A stretch of DNA of 8,808 nt from NCBI GenBank assembly GCA_003343805.1, contig QAKM01000027.1, forward strand, positions 1 through 8,808. Direction: 5' to 3'. The notes below the pieces were generated by a model. It worked only from the letters and a program-made list of their open reading frames with translations. It was not told the origin of the DNA and did no database searches. Position numbers and translations under genes: made by a program. The stretch's first letter is position 1, and every line of letters starts with the position of its first letter. This stretch comes from Bacillota bacterium. Lineage in GTDB: Bacteria; Bacillota; Clostridia; Christensenellales; Borkfalkiaceae. Of this stretch, positions 1 through 6,367 are shown piece by piece.

Positions 1-1
1 C

Positions 2-2494
2 GACATCACCTACGGTACCAACAACGAGTTCGGCTTCGACTATCTGCGCGACAATCTGAAGTCCGACTTAAAGCTCATGGTCCAGCGCGAACTCAACTTC
101 GCCATCGTCGACGAGGTGGACTCCATCCTCATCGATGAAGCGCGTACCCCCCTCATCATCTCGGGCAAGGGCGAGCAGTCCTCCGCCCTCTACGAACAGG
201 TGGATAAGTTCGTGCGCACCCTCACGGGCGGCTTCGACGACGATCTCAAGGACGCCGAGGAGCGGGCAGGCAGATCCCGCAAGGACCGCGAAGAGGCAGG
301 GGAGCGCAAGCTCGCCAAGGCCGAGGAACTGCATTGGGACTATGTCATCCAGCGCAAGGAAAAGCAGGTGCAGCTCACCGAGTTCGGCGCGGAAAAGGCA
401 GAGAAGTTCTTCAACGTCGAAAACATCGCCGACATCGCCAACGTCACCCTGAACCATCACATCCAGCAGGCCCTCAAGGCGCACAAGCTCTTCCACCTCA
501 ACGAAGAGTATATCGTGAAGGACAACGAGATCATCATCGTCGATGAGTTCACGGGCCGCCTCATGATCGGCCGCCGCTATTCGGACGGCCTGCATCAGGC
601 CATCGAGGCGAAGGAAGGCGTCAAGGTGCGCGAGGAGAACAAGACGTTTGCGACCATCACCTTCCAGAACTACTTCCGTCTCTATCACAAGCTCTCGGGT
701 ATGACGGGTACCGCCAAGACGGAGGAGGGCGAGTTCCGCACCATCTATTCCCTCGACGTCGTCGAGATCCCCACCAACCGCCCCGTGCGCCGCAAGGATA
801 TGCCCGATAAGATCTTCTCCACCGAAGAGGGCAAGAAGCGCGCCATCGTGCGCGAGATCGTCGAGCGGCACGAAAAGGGCCAGCCCATCCTCGTGGGTAC
901 CGTCTCCGTCGAGAAGTCGGAAGAAATTTCCCGCCTTCTCCGCCGGAACGGCATCCAGCATAACATCCTGAACGCAAAGAACCACGAACGCGAGGCGGAG
1001 ATCGTCGCTCAGGCGGGCCGCTTCAACGCCGTCACCATCTCCACCAACATGGCGGGCCGCGGTACCGATATCCTGCTCGGCGGCAACCCCGAATACCTTG
1101 CCAAGAAGCGCCTGAGAGAGGAGGGCGTCGATCACGAGACCATCGAGCTCGCGACCTCGTATGCCGAACTCGATGAGGCGACGCAGGCCGTCCGCGACCG
1201 CTACGATCACCTCTACAAGACCTACAAGGCGCAGACGGACGAGGAGAAGAAGAAGGTCATCGAGGCAGGCGGTCTCTGCATCATCGGCACCGAGCGTCAC
1301 GAGGCGCGCCGCATCGACAACCAGCTCCGCGGCCGTGCCGGCCGTCAGGGCGACGAAGGCGTCTCCGTGTTCTTCATCTCCCTCGAGGACGACCTCATGA
1401 AGCGCTTCGGCGGCGAACGTATGAAGGCCATCTACGAAAAGAGCAAGATGGAAGAGGACGAGTGCCTGGAGGCAAACGTGCTCTCCCGCCTCGTCGAATA
1501 CGCCCAGAAGCAGATCGAGGGCAGGCACTTCGCTGCCCGCAAGAGCGTCCTCCAGTACGACGACGTCATGAACCAGCAGCGCATCATCATGTACGGACAG
1601 CGCATGAAGGTGCTGCGCGGCGAAAATGTACACGAACAGGTCATAAAGTACATCCCCGACTATGTGGAGAGCACGGTGCGCACCGCGGTGAACACCGACG
1701 TCGAGCCCTCCAAGTGGAATGTGGATGATCTCAACCGTGCGCTCGAACAGCGGCTCCTGCCCGAAGGCACGAACTATGTCACGCAGGAGAAGCTCGAAAA
1801 GTGGGACTATGACGTCGCCATCAAACAGATCACCAAGCGCACCGAAAAGGCGTACGAGGAGAAGATCGCAGATCTTCAGAAGGAGACGGGCATCAACTTC
1901 GGCGATGTGGAGCGCCAGATCCTCCTTCGCAATGTCGACCGCAACTGGATCGACCACATCGACGCGATGGATCAGCTCCGCAAGGGCATCGTGCTCCGCG
2001 CCTACGGCCAGACCGATCCCGTCATCGCCTACAAGCAGGAAGGCTCCGCGATGTTCAACGAGATGATCGAACGCATCCAGACGAACACCGTCGCCATGCT
2101 CCTGAAGGTGCGCATCGAAGTGCGCCAGAGGCCTGCGACCCGCGTCCTGCCCACGGCGTCCCGCTTTACGCCCCGCCCGCAGCCTGCGGCAGAGAATGCT
2201 CCCGCCGCAGAGGCACAAAGGCCCGCGGCAAACGAAGCGCCTGCTCAGGCACCCGTGCAGAATGCGGCATCCGCGTCCGCGCAGAGTGCAGCTCCCGCGG
2301 CGCCTCACCTTCCCGGGCTCGACGCGGCAGGCATCCCCGATCTTCCTCCCGCCGTCGATGTAGACAGCTTAAAGACGAGCGGGGAGAGCAAGTTCAATCC
2401 CGCCTCCATGCCCAAGCGCAAGAAGATCGGCCCCAACGATCCCTGCCCCTGCGGCAGCGGGCTCAAGTACAAGAAGTGCCACGGCAAGCCGTAA
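2..2494 (+). CDS. secA: Protein translocase subunit SecA (5'-truncated by window edge)
   Basis: SecA is the cytosolic ATPase that drives preproteins through the SecYEG channel. The reading frame is open from base 2, so about 170 N-terminal residues, including Walker A, lie outside the window; 830 residues are visible. The first codons read DITYGTNNEFGFDYLRDN, a SecA hallmark. Numbering from base 2, the Walker B DEVD is at 37-40, GMTGTAKTEEGEF starts at about 233, the second helicase-motor block STNMAGRGTDILLGGN lies at about 347-362, and QLRGRAGRQGD is at about 441-451. The C-terminus carries the zinc-binding SEC-C motif, with Cys815, Cys817, Cys826 and His827. Two oddities are a charged insertion at about 77-111 in the first nucleotide-binding domain and an unusually long Ala/Pro-rich linker before the zinc tail. 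The stop is TAA. prfB follows 120 bp later, the usual Firmicutes order. The assignment is essentially certain. Confidence 0.98.
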   Translation, partial: DITYGTNNEFGFDYLRDNLKSDLKLMVQRELNFAIVDEVDSILIDEARTPLIISGKGEQSSALYEQVDKFVRTLTGGFDDDLKDAEERAGRSRKDREEAGERKLAKAEELHWDYVIQRKEKQVQLTEFGAEKAEKFFNVENIADIANVTLNHHIQQALKAHKLFHLNEEYIVKDNEIIIVDEFTGRLMIGRRYSDGLHQAIEAKEGVKVREENKTFATITFQNYFRLYHKLSGMTGTAKTEEGEFRTIYSLDVVEIPTNRPVRRKDMPDKIFSTEEGKKRAIVREIVERHEKGQPILVGTVSVEKSEEISRLLRRNGIQHNILNAKNHEREAEIVAQAGRFNAVTISTNMAGRGTDILLGGNPEYLAKKRLREEGVDHETIELATSYAELDEATQAVRDRYDHLYKTYKAQTDEEKKKVIEAGGLCIIGTERHEARRIDNQLRGRAGRQGDEGVSVFFISLEDDLMKRFGGERMKAIYEKSKMEEDECLEANVLSRLVEYAQKQIEGRHFAARKSVLQYDDVMNQQRIIMYGQRMKVLRGENVHEQVIKYIPDYVESTVRTAVNTDVEPSKWNVDDLNRALEQRLLPEGTNYVTQEKLEKWDYDVAIKQITKRTEKAYEEKIADLQKETGINFGDVERQILLRNVDRNWIDHIDAMDQLRKGIVLRAYGQTDPVIAYKQEGSAMFNEMIERIQTNTVAMLLKVRIEVRQRPATRVLPTASRFTPRPQPAAENAPAAEAQRPAANEAPAQAPVQNAASASAQSAAPAAPHLPGLDAAGIPDLPPAVDVDSLKTSGESKFNPASMPKRKKIGPNDPCPCGSGLKYKKCHGKP

Positions 2495-2532
2495 TGCCCC
2501 GTCCCGCACGCGATCACTGACATCCCATCCCG

Positions 2533-2558
2533 ATCTCCGAGTTTCCCTCGGAGATTTT
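2533..2558 (+). terminator. Hairpin between secA and prfB, weak intrinsic terminator
   Basis: A perfect 9-bp stem (ATCTCCGAG at 2533-2541 with CTCGGAGAT at 2547-2555) has a 5-nt loop and is followed by TTT and then GGGG. The U-tract is too short for an efficient terminator. It may only partly reduce read-through from secA into prfB, or act as an RNA-processing or stability stem. The structure is seen in the sequence; the function is inferred. Confidence 0.5.
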
Positions 2559-2614
2559 GGGGTATTTGCGGGCAATGCGCCGGAGGCCGATCGCCCGCGC
2601 CGAAAGGAGAAAGT

Positions 2615-3712
2615 ATGTTCAAAGCAGACGATTACAGACTCAAGATCAAGGAGCTCGAGGAGACGCTCGGCGAGGCAAAGTACGCCCTCGATATCGACGC
2701 CATCTCCGAAAAGCTCAAGGAATTAAAGGCTGAGCAGGAAAAGCCGGAAGTATGGCAGGATCTCGAGCGTTCCGCCAGGATCGGACGGGAGATCTCCTCC
2801 ATCGAGGGCAAGATCGCTTCCTACATGAAGGGCCGCAAGGCGCTCGACGATGCGGGGGAGATCATCGACCTCATCGAAGAGACGGAGGAAGAGGAGCTCG
2901 TGCCCGAGCTCGACCGCATGATGGCGGACGCCGAGAAGGACATCGAAGAGATGCGCATCCGTGCGCTCCTCCGCGGCAAGTACGACGGCAACAACGCGCT
3001 CATGTCGCTGCACGCGGGTGCGGGCGGCACGGAGGCGTGCGACTGGTGCCAGATGCTCTATCGTATGTACTGCCGCTATGCCGAAAAGAGCGGCTATAAA
3101 GTGACCGAGATCGACCGCCTCGCGGGCGACGGAGCAGGCCTTAAATCGGTGGATTTCAAGGTGGAAGGGGAGAACGCCTACGGCTATCTGAAGGCGGAGA
3201 TCGGCGTGCATCGCTTGGTGCGCATCTCTCCCTTTGACGCCAACAAGCGCCGCCAGACCTCCTTTGCCTCCGTCGAGGTCATGCCGGAAGTGGACGACGA
3301 CGGTGAAGTCGAGATCCGCGACGAGGATATCCGCATCGACGTCTACCGCTCCTCGGGCGCAGGCGGGCAGAAGGTCAACAAGACGGAGACCGCCATCCGC
3401 ATCACGCACTTCCCGACGGGTATCGTCGTCACCTGCCAGAACGAGCGCAGCCAGCTCCAGAACAAGGAGATGGCGTTCAAGTATCTTCGCAGTAAGCTCA
3501 TCGAAAAGCAGATCGAGGAGCGCATGGCGGCGGAAGCGGCGCTCAAGGGCGAGACCAAGAAGATCGAGTGGGGTTCGCAGATCCGCTCCTACGTCTTCTG
3601 CCCCTACACCCTCGTCAAGGACCACCGCACGGGCTACGAAGTGGGCGACGTGCAGGCGGTGATGGACGGGGACATTCAGGGCTTCATCATCGACTACTTG
3701 AAGAAGTCTTGA
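2615..3712 (+). CDS. prfB: Peptide chain release factor 2 (RF2), no programmed frameshift
   Basis: RF2 recognises UGA and UAA stop codons on the ribosome and triggers hydrolysis of peptidyl-tRNA. The 365-residue product has the normal family length. It shows an N-terminal coiled-coil-rich domain (1-110), the codon-recognition tripeptide SPF at 205-207, which marks RF2 rather than RF1, and the catalytic GGQ loop at 250-252 within SSGAGGQKVNKT. The ATG at 2615 has AAAGGAGA about 4 nt upstream. In many bacteria this gene is interrupted at about codon 26 by an in-frame UGA that requires a +1 shift. Here codons 25-26 are CTC GAT (Leu-Asp), and the frame is continuous from ATG to stop. The native stop is itself TGA. 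It lies 120 bp downstream of secA and is probably cotranscribed, at least by read-through past the 2533-2558 hairpin. Confidence 0.98.
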   Translation: MFKADDYRLKIKELEETLGEAKYALDIDAISEKLKELKAEQEKPEVWQDLERSARIGREISSIEGKIASYMKGRKALDDAGEIIDLIEETEEEELVPELDRMMADAEKDIEEMRIRALLRGKYDGNNALMSLHAGAGGTEACDWCQMLYRMYCRYAEKSGYKVTEIDRLAGDGAGLKSVDFKVEGENAYGYLKAEIGVHRLVRISPFDANKRRQTSFASVEVMPEVDDDGEVEIRDEDIRIDVYRSSGAGGQKVNKTETAIRITHFPTGIVVTCQNERSQLQNKEMAFKYLRSKLIEKQIEERMAAEAALKGETKKIEWGSQIRSYVFCPYTLVKDHRTGYEVGDVQAVMDGDIQGFIIDYLKKS

Positions 3713-3719
3713 CCGAACC

Positions 3720-3837
3720 CGCTTTTCATCTGCGTCGCAATACTTTGTCGAGCTGCGGCAACCCTCAGTCACTTACCTCTAAGTAAGCTCCTTCGGGTTT
3801 TCCTCGCTCTCCTCGTCTTGCTCGCATCTGAAAAGCG
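3720..3837. repeat. Nested palindromic intergenic element (118 bp)
   Basis: Three pairs of inverted arms share almost the same centre (about 3778). The outer arms are 3720-3734 and 3823-3837 (13 of 15 complementary, CGCTTTTCATCTGCG against CGCATCTGAAAAGCG). The middle arms are AACCC at 3760-3764 and GGGTT at 3795-3799. The inner arms are ACTTA at 3771-3775 and TAAGT at 3780-3784, around a CCTC loop. Partial similarity between the remaining arm segments suggests one long imperfect hairpin. It fills nearly all of the prfB-tsaD gap and lacks a convincing ORF. From memory, sequences of this kind (CCTCAGTCAC...CTCCTTCGG) recur between genes in clostridial genomes, so I read it as an interspersed palindromic or MITE-like repeat. 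Only one copy is in this window, so repetitiveness is inferred. Confidence 0.6.
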
Positions 3838-3874
3838 AAGCATCCTCGCCTGTGTGGAGGACTGCCTTATCACC

Positions 3875-4909
3875 ATGAACACCATTTTTCCGCGCGTGCT
3901 GAAAGAACAGCCGCTCATCCTCGGGATCGAATCTTCCTGCGATGAGACCGCCGCCGCCGTCATTTCGGGCAGGCGGCTTTTGTCCGATGAGATCGCCTCT
4001 TCCGCCAACATCCAGGCGCTCTACGGGGGCGTCGTGCCGGAGATCGCCTCCCGCGCCCATACGGACGCCGTCGATCTCGTCGTCGAACGCGCCCTCCGAT
4101 CGGCGGGCGTCCAAAAGGAGCAGCTCGATGCCGTCGCCGTCACCTACGGGGCGGGGCTTTTGGGCGCGCTCCTCGTGGGGCTCTCCTTCGCAAAGGGCCT
4201 TGCCTACGGGCTCAACATCCCGCTCATCGGGGTCAACCACATCCGCGGCCATCTCTCCGCGGCGTATCTGGAGGACGAGACGCTCCGCCCGCCCTTTGTG
4301 ACGCTGCTTGCAAGCGGCGGGCATACGGCGGTCATCTACACAAAGTCCGCGCTCGAGATGGAAGTGCTGGGCGGCACGCTGGACGACGCGGCGGGGGAGG
4401 CGTTCGATAAAGTCGCGCGCGTCCTCGGGCTCCCGTACCCAGGCGGTCCGCACATCGAGGCGCTCGCCCGCGAGGGAAGCCCCGTCGTGCATATGCCCAG
4501 GATGCTCAAGGGGGAGGGTGGCTACAACTTCTCCTACAGCGGTTTAAAGACCGCCGTCATCAACTACTGCCACACGATGGAGCAGCGCGGGGAGGCATGG
4601 AGCCGTGCCGACGTCGCGGCCTCCTTCCAGAGCGCCGCGCTCGACATCCTCGTGCAAAAGACCGTCGAGGGCGCGCTCGAAAGAAACGTCACGACGGTGA
4701 CGGCGGGCGGCGGGGTCATCGCCAACGGGTACCTCCGCGATAAGCTGACGGAAGCCTGCAGGGCGCACGGGCTCAGACTTGTCCTGCCCGTCAGAAAGCA
4801 CTGCACGGACAACGCCGCCATGATCGCCGCCGAAGGGCTCATCCAATACGAGGCGGGCCATTTCTCCCCGCTGTCCTTGAACGCCTGCGCCAGCATCCCT
4901 TTAAGATAG
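3875..4909 (+). CDS. tsaD: tRNA N6-adenosine threonylcarbamoyltransferase TsaD
   Basis: TsaD transfers the threonylcarbamoyl group from threonylcarbamoyl-AMP (made by TsaC/YwlC) to A37 of ANN-decoding tRNAs, working with TsaB and TsaE in the cytosol. The 344-residue product has the ASKHA-fold signatures: LILGIESSCDETAAAV at 14-29, GVVPEIASRAH at 52-62, metal-ligand histidines 122 and 126 in NHIRGH, ASGGHT at 146-151, GEAFDKVARVLGLPYPGGP at 174-192, GGGVIANGYLR at 278-288, and TDNAAMIAAEG with the metal-ligand Asp312. I chose ATG 3875. A GGAGG lies 14 nt upstream, slightly distant, and the in-frame TTG at 3818 lies inside the right arm of the palindromic element. The product has a 13-residue N-terminal extension before the usual start. 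tsaB and tsaE are not adjacent here. A terminator follows at once. Confidence 0.97.
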   Translation: MNTIFPRVLKEQPLILGIESSCDETAAAVISGRRLLSDEIASSANIQALYGGVVPEIASRAHTDAVDLVVERALRSAGVQKEQLDAVAVTYGAGLLGALLVGLSFAKGLAYGLNIPLIGVNHIRGHLSAAYLEDETLRPPFVTLLASGGHTAVIYTKSALEMEVLGGTLDDAAGEAFDKVARVLGLPYPGGPHIEALAREGSPVVHMPRMLKGEGGYNFSYSGLKTAVINYCHTMEQRGEAWSRADVAASFQSAALDILVQKTVEGALERNVTTVTAGGGVIANGYLRDKLTEACRAHGLRLVLPVRKHCTDNAAMIAAEGLIQYEAGHFSPLSLNACASIPLR

Positions 4910-4922
4910 TTTAAAAAAGCAG

Positions 4923-4962
4923 AAAAACGTCCGCGCCGTTTCAACGGGGCGGCGTTTTGTTT
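4923..4962 (+). terminator. Rho-independent terminator after tsaD
   Basis: A GC-rich imperfect hairpin has left arm AACG(T)CCGC(G)CCG ending at 4938, loop TTTCAA at 4939-4944 and right arm CGG(G)GCGGCGTT from 4945. It is preceded by AAAA and followed by TTTTGTTT. The A and U tracts can extend the stem. This is a standard intrinsic terminator ending the secA-prfB-tsaD side of the window. Confidence 0.85.
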
Positions 4963-4963
4963 A

Positions 4964-4969
4964 TATAAT
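4964..4969 (+). promoter_or_regulatory. Consensus -10 box for the flavoprotein operon
   Basis: A perfect TATAAT sits directly after the tsaD terminator U-tract and 25 bp before the flavoprotein ATG. No good -35 hexamer is visible; the best candidates at about 4939-4945 match TTGACA at only three positions and lie inside the terminator hairpin. The implied 5' leader is about 20 nt and contains the RBS GGGAGG at 4983-4988. The promoter call is inference from position and the -10 match. Confidence 0.5.
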
Positions 4970-4994
4970 AGTGATATCATCCGGGAGGCAACTT

Positions 4995-5612
4995 ATGAAA
5001 GTTCTGATGGTAAACGGCAGTGCAAAGGCTGCGGGCTGTACCTTTACGGCGCTCACCGAGGTGGGCAAGGCCCTCAACGAAGAGGGCATTGATTACGAAA
5101 TGTTCCAGCTCGGCGCAGGCCCCATGCGCGACTGCATCGGCTGTCTGCAGTGCTCGGACAAGGGCTGTGTCTTTGACGACGACAAGGTCAACGAGTTCTT
5201 GCAGAAGGCGCGCGAGGCGGACGGCTTTGTATTCGGTTCGCCCGTCTACTATGCGCATCCGAGCGGCCGCATCCTCTCCTTTTTGGACCGCGCCTTCTAT
5301 GCGGGCAGCCGCAACAGCGCGGGCAGTCCCTTTGCGGGCAAGCCCGGGGCGGCGGTCGTCTCGGCGCGCCGCGGCGGCACGACGGCTTCCTTGGACGTCC
5401 TCAACAAGTACTTCACGATCGCCTCCATGCCCGTCGTGGGCTCGTCCTATTGGAACATGGTGCACGGCAGCAAGCCGGAGGACGTCCTCGAAGATAAGGA
5501 AGGCCTCCAGACCATGCGCAATCTGGGGCACAATATGGCGTGGATGCTCAAAAACCTGCACGAAGGCTTCCCTCCGCAGGAGAAGGGCGCGCGCACCAAC
5601 TTCATCCGCTGA
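4995..5612 (+). CDS. NAD(P)H-dependent FMN reductase / iron-sulfur flavoprotein-like
   Basis: A 205-residue flavodoxin-fold protein of the NADPH-dependent FMN reductase family. The N-terminal beta strand and FMN-phosphate loop read MKVLMVNGSAKAAGCT (1-16), and the second flavin loop reads GSPVYYAHPS (81-90). Between them is a compact cluster with Cys47, Cys50, Cys53 and Cys58 (CIGCLQCSDKGC). This fits the C-x2-C-x2-C-x4-7-C pattern that carries a 4Fe-4S cluster in methanogen-type iron-sulfur flavoproteins, so this protein may bind both FMN and a cluster; that is inference. The ATG at 4995 has GGGAGG 6 nt upstream. An in-frame GTG at 4971 lies beside the -10 box and is unlikely. The physiological substrate is unknown. 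It is followed 8 bp later by another flavin-fold gene, so the two are almost certainly one operon. Confidence 0.87.
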   Translation: MKVLMVNGSAKAAGCTFTALTEVGKALNEEGIDYEMFQLGAGPMRDCIGCLQCSDKGCVFDDDKVNEFLQKAREADGFVFGSPVYYAHPSGRILSFLDRAFYAGSRNSAGSPFAGKPGAAVVSARRGGTTASLDVLNKYFTIASMPVVGSSYWNMVHGSKPEDVLEDKEGLQTMRNLGHNMAWMLKNLHEGFPPQEKGARTNFIR

Positions 5613-5620
5613 GGTGATTT

Positions 5621-6106
5621 ATGTTTCGTGAAATGAGAAGGGCAGAGCGCGCGCTGGACAAAGAGGCGTGTGAGGACATCTTAAGCCGCGGCGAGACGTG
5701 CGTGCTCGCGCTCATGGGCGACGACGGCTATCCATACGCCGTGCCCGTCAACTACTGCTATACGGACGGCAAGGTCTACATTCATTGCGCGAAGGAGGGC
5801 CACAAGCTGGACGCGATCCGCCGCTGCGATAAGGGGAGCCTGACGGTCGTCGGTTGCGCCGAGATCTTGCCCGAGAAGCACTCCACGCACTATCAAAGCG
5901 TCATCGCATTCGGCAGGTTCCGCATTCTGGAGGACGAAGGGGAGATGCGCCGCGCGCTTTCCCTCTTTGCCGCCCGTCTTGCGCCCGAGGAGAGCGAAGA
6001 GGCCCGCCTTCGCGAGATCGACCGCTGGTTCCCTTCCGTCTCCGTTCTGGAATTTACACCCGAGCATATTTCGGGAAAGTGTTCTCTTTCTTGCCTCTCT
6101 TCCTGA
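5621..6106 (+). CDS. Pyridoxamine 5'-phosphate oxidase-fold protein, NimA-like
   Basis: A 161-residue split-barrel flavin-binding protein of the pyridoxamine 5'-phosphate oxidase superfamily, closest by pattern to the 5-nitroimidazole-reductase (NimA-like) group. Recognisable blocks are LALMGDDGYPYAVPVNYCY (28-46), then GKVYIHCAKEGHKLDAI (50-66) with the family His61, then SVIAFGRFRIL (93-103) and WFPSVSVLEFTPEHISGK (136-153). The start codon is 8 bp after the flavoprotein stop, with GAGGTGA overlapping that stop, so translation is probably coupled. The family normally continues past HITGK with a few more residues. Here the last eight residues (CSLSCLSS) and the TGA lie in the first copy of a hairpin repeat, so the natural C-terminus may have been replaced. 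A natural substrate cannot be given; nitro-reduction is only one family activity. Confidence 0.88.
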   Translation: MFREMRRAERALDKEACEDILSRGETCVLALMGDDGYPYAVPVNYCYTDGKVYIHCAKEGHKLDAIRRCDKGSLTVVGCAEILPEKHSTHYQSVIAFGRFRILEDEGEMRRALSLFAARLAPEESEEARLREIDRWFPSVSVLEFTPEHISGKCSLSCLSS

Positions 6107-6230
6107 GAGGTTCGCAGGCGCTTTTTCCCTTGCCTCCCTCTCTGAGGGAGGTGCCGCGCGCCCGCTCTTGCGGGCGCGCGGCAGAAGGAGTCACCTCATT
6201 ATAGGCGCCTCCTCGGGGGGAGCTGTCACG
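6091..6230. repeat. Multi-hairpin intergenic repeat with 39-bp tandem units
   Basis: A chain of stem-loops is visible. CCTCTC/GAGAGG lies at 6094-6110. CCTCCCTC/GAGGGAGG at 6133-6151 has a 3-nt loop. A perfect 14-bp stem pairs 6152-6165 with 6170-6183 (TGCCGCGCGCCCGC, loop TCTT). A weaker CTCC/GGAG lies at 6209-6222. The first two hairpins sit in diverged direct repeats (TTGCCTC... at 6091 and 6130, period 39). GAGGTG (6148-6153) can also pair with CACCTC (6192-6197) around the long stem. None is followed by a U-tract, so these are not ordinary terminators. The layout resembles interspersed palindromic elements I know from gut clostridia; genome-wide repetition is inferred. The first unit supplies the stop codon of the upstream gene. 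The rest of the gap to 6311 shows no gene. Confidence 0.6.
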
Positions 6231-6311
6231 GCGTTCGGCTTTCCAAGCCAAACTTGTTTGTAAGCATTCATCGGCCGAATAACTTTGCCGATTGACTTTT
6301 CGCCATCCCCC

Positions 6312-6351
6312 AAAAAATACGCCGCCGCGCGCCCATCGGGCGCGCGGCGGC
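6312..6351 (-). terminator. Rho-independent terminator of the CNNM transporter gene
   Basis: A perfect 14-bp GC stem (6321-6334 with 6338-6351) has a 3-nt loop. On the minus strand it is followed by GTATTTTTTG (A-run 6312-6317 on the plus strand). It begins 17 bp past the transporter stop. The plus-strand side has a looser T-rich tail (CTTTCTGCTTTG), so it could also stop convergent transcription from the redox operon. Confidence 0.92.
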
Positions 6352-6367
6352 TTTCTGCTTTGATTCC

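Noticed and set aside
68..2308. A 746-codon open frame on the minus strand opposite secA
   Set aside because: It is fully antisense to a textbook secA. Low-complexity Leu/Asp/Val/His composition is what the complement of GC-rich, C-ending codons produces; it shows no domain.
2615..2700. A hidden programmed frameshift in prfB
   Set aside because: No UGA is present near codon 26 and the frame is continuous with a good RBS and start.
3818..3874. TTG start extending tsaD by 19 codons
   Set aside because: The extension lies partly in the right arm of the palindromic element, has no RBS, and ATG 3875 already precedes the family's conserved N-terminus.
4971..4994. GTG start extending the flavoprotein by 8 codons
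   Set aside because: It is directly after the TATAAT box, within or before the expected transcription start, while ATG 4995 has GGGAGG at ideal spacing and begins the flavodoxin strand.
6152..6183. Perfect 14-bp stem as a terminator for the redox operon
   Set aside because: It is followed by GAAGGAG on the plus strand and by ACCTCCC on the minus strand, with no U-tract on either side.
6198..6203. TATAAT on the minus strand inside the hairpin repeat as a promoter
   Set aside because: The nearest -35-like GTGACA is 20 bp away, and no minus-strand gene starts downstream; it would run antisense into the NimA-like gene.
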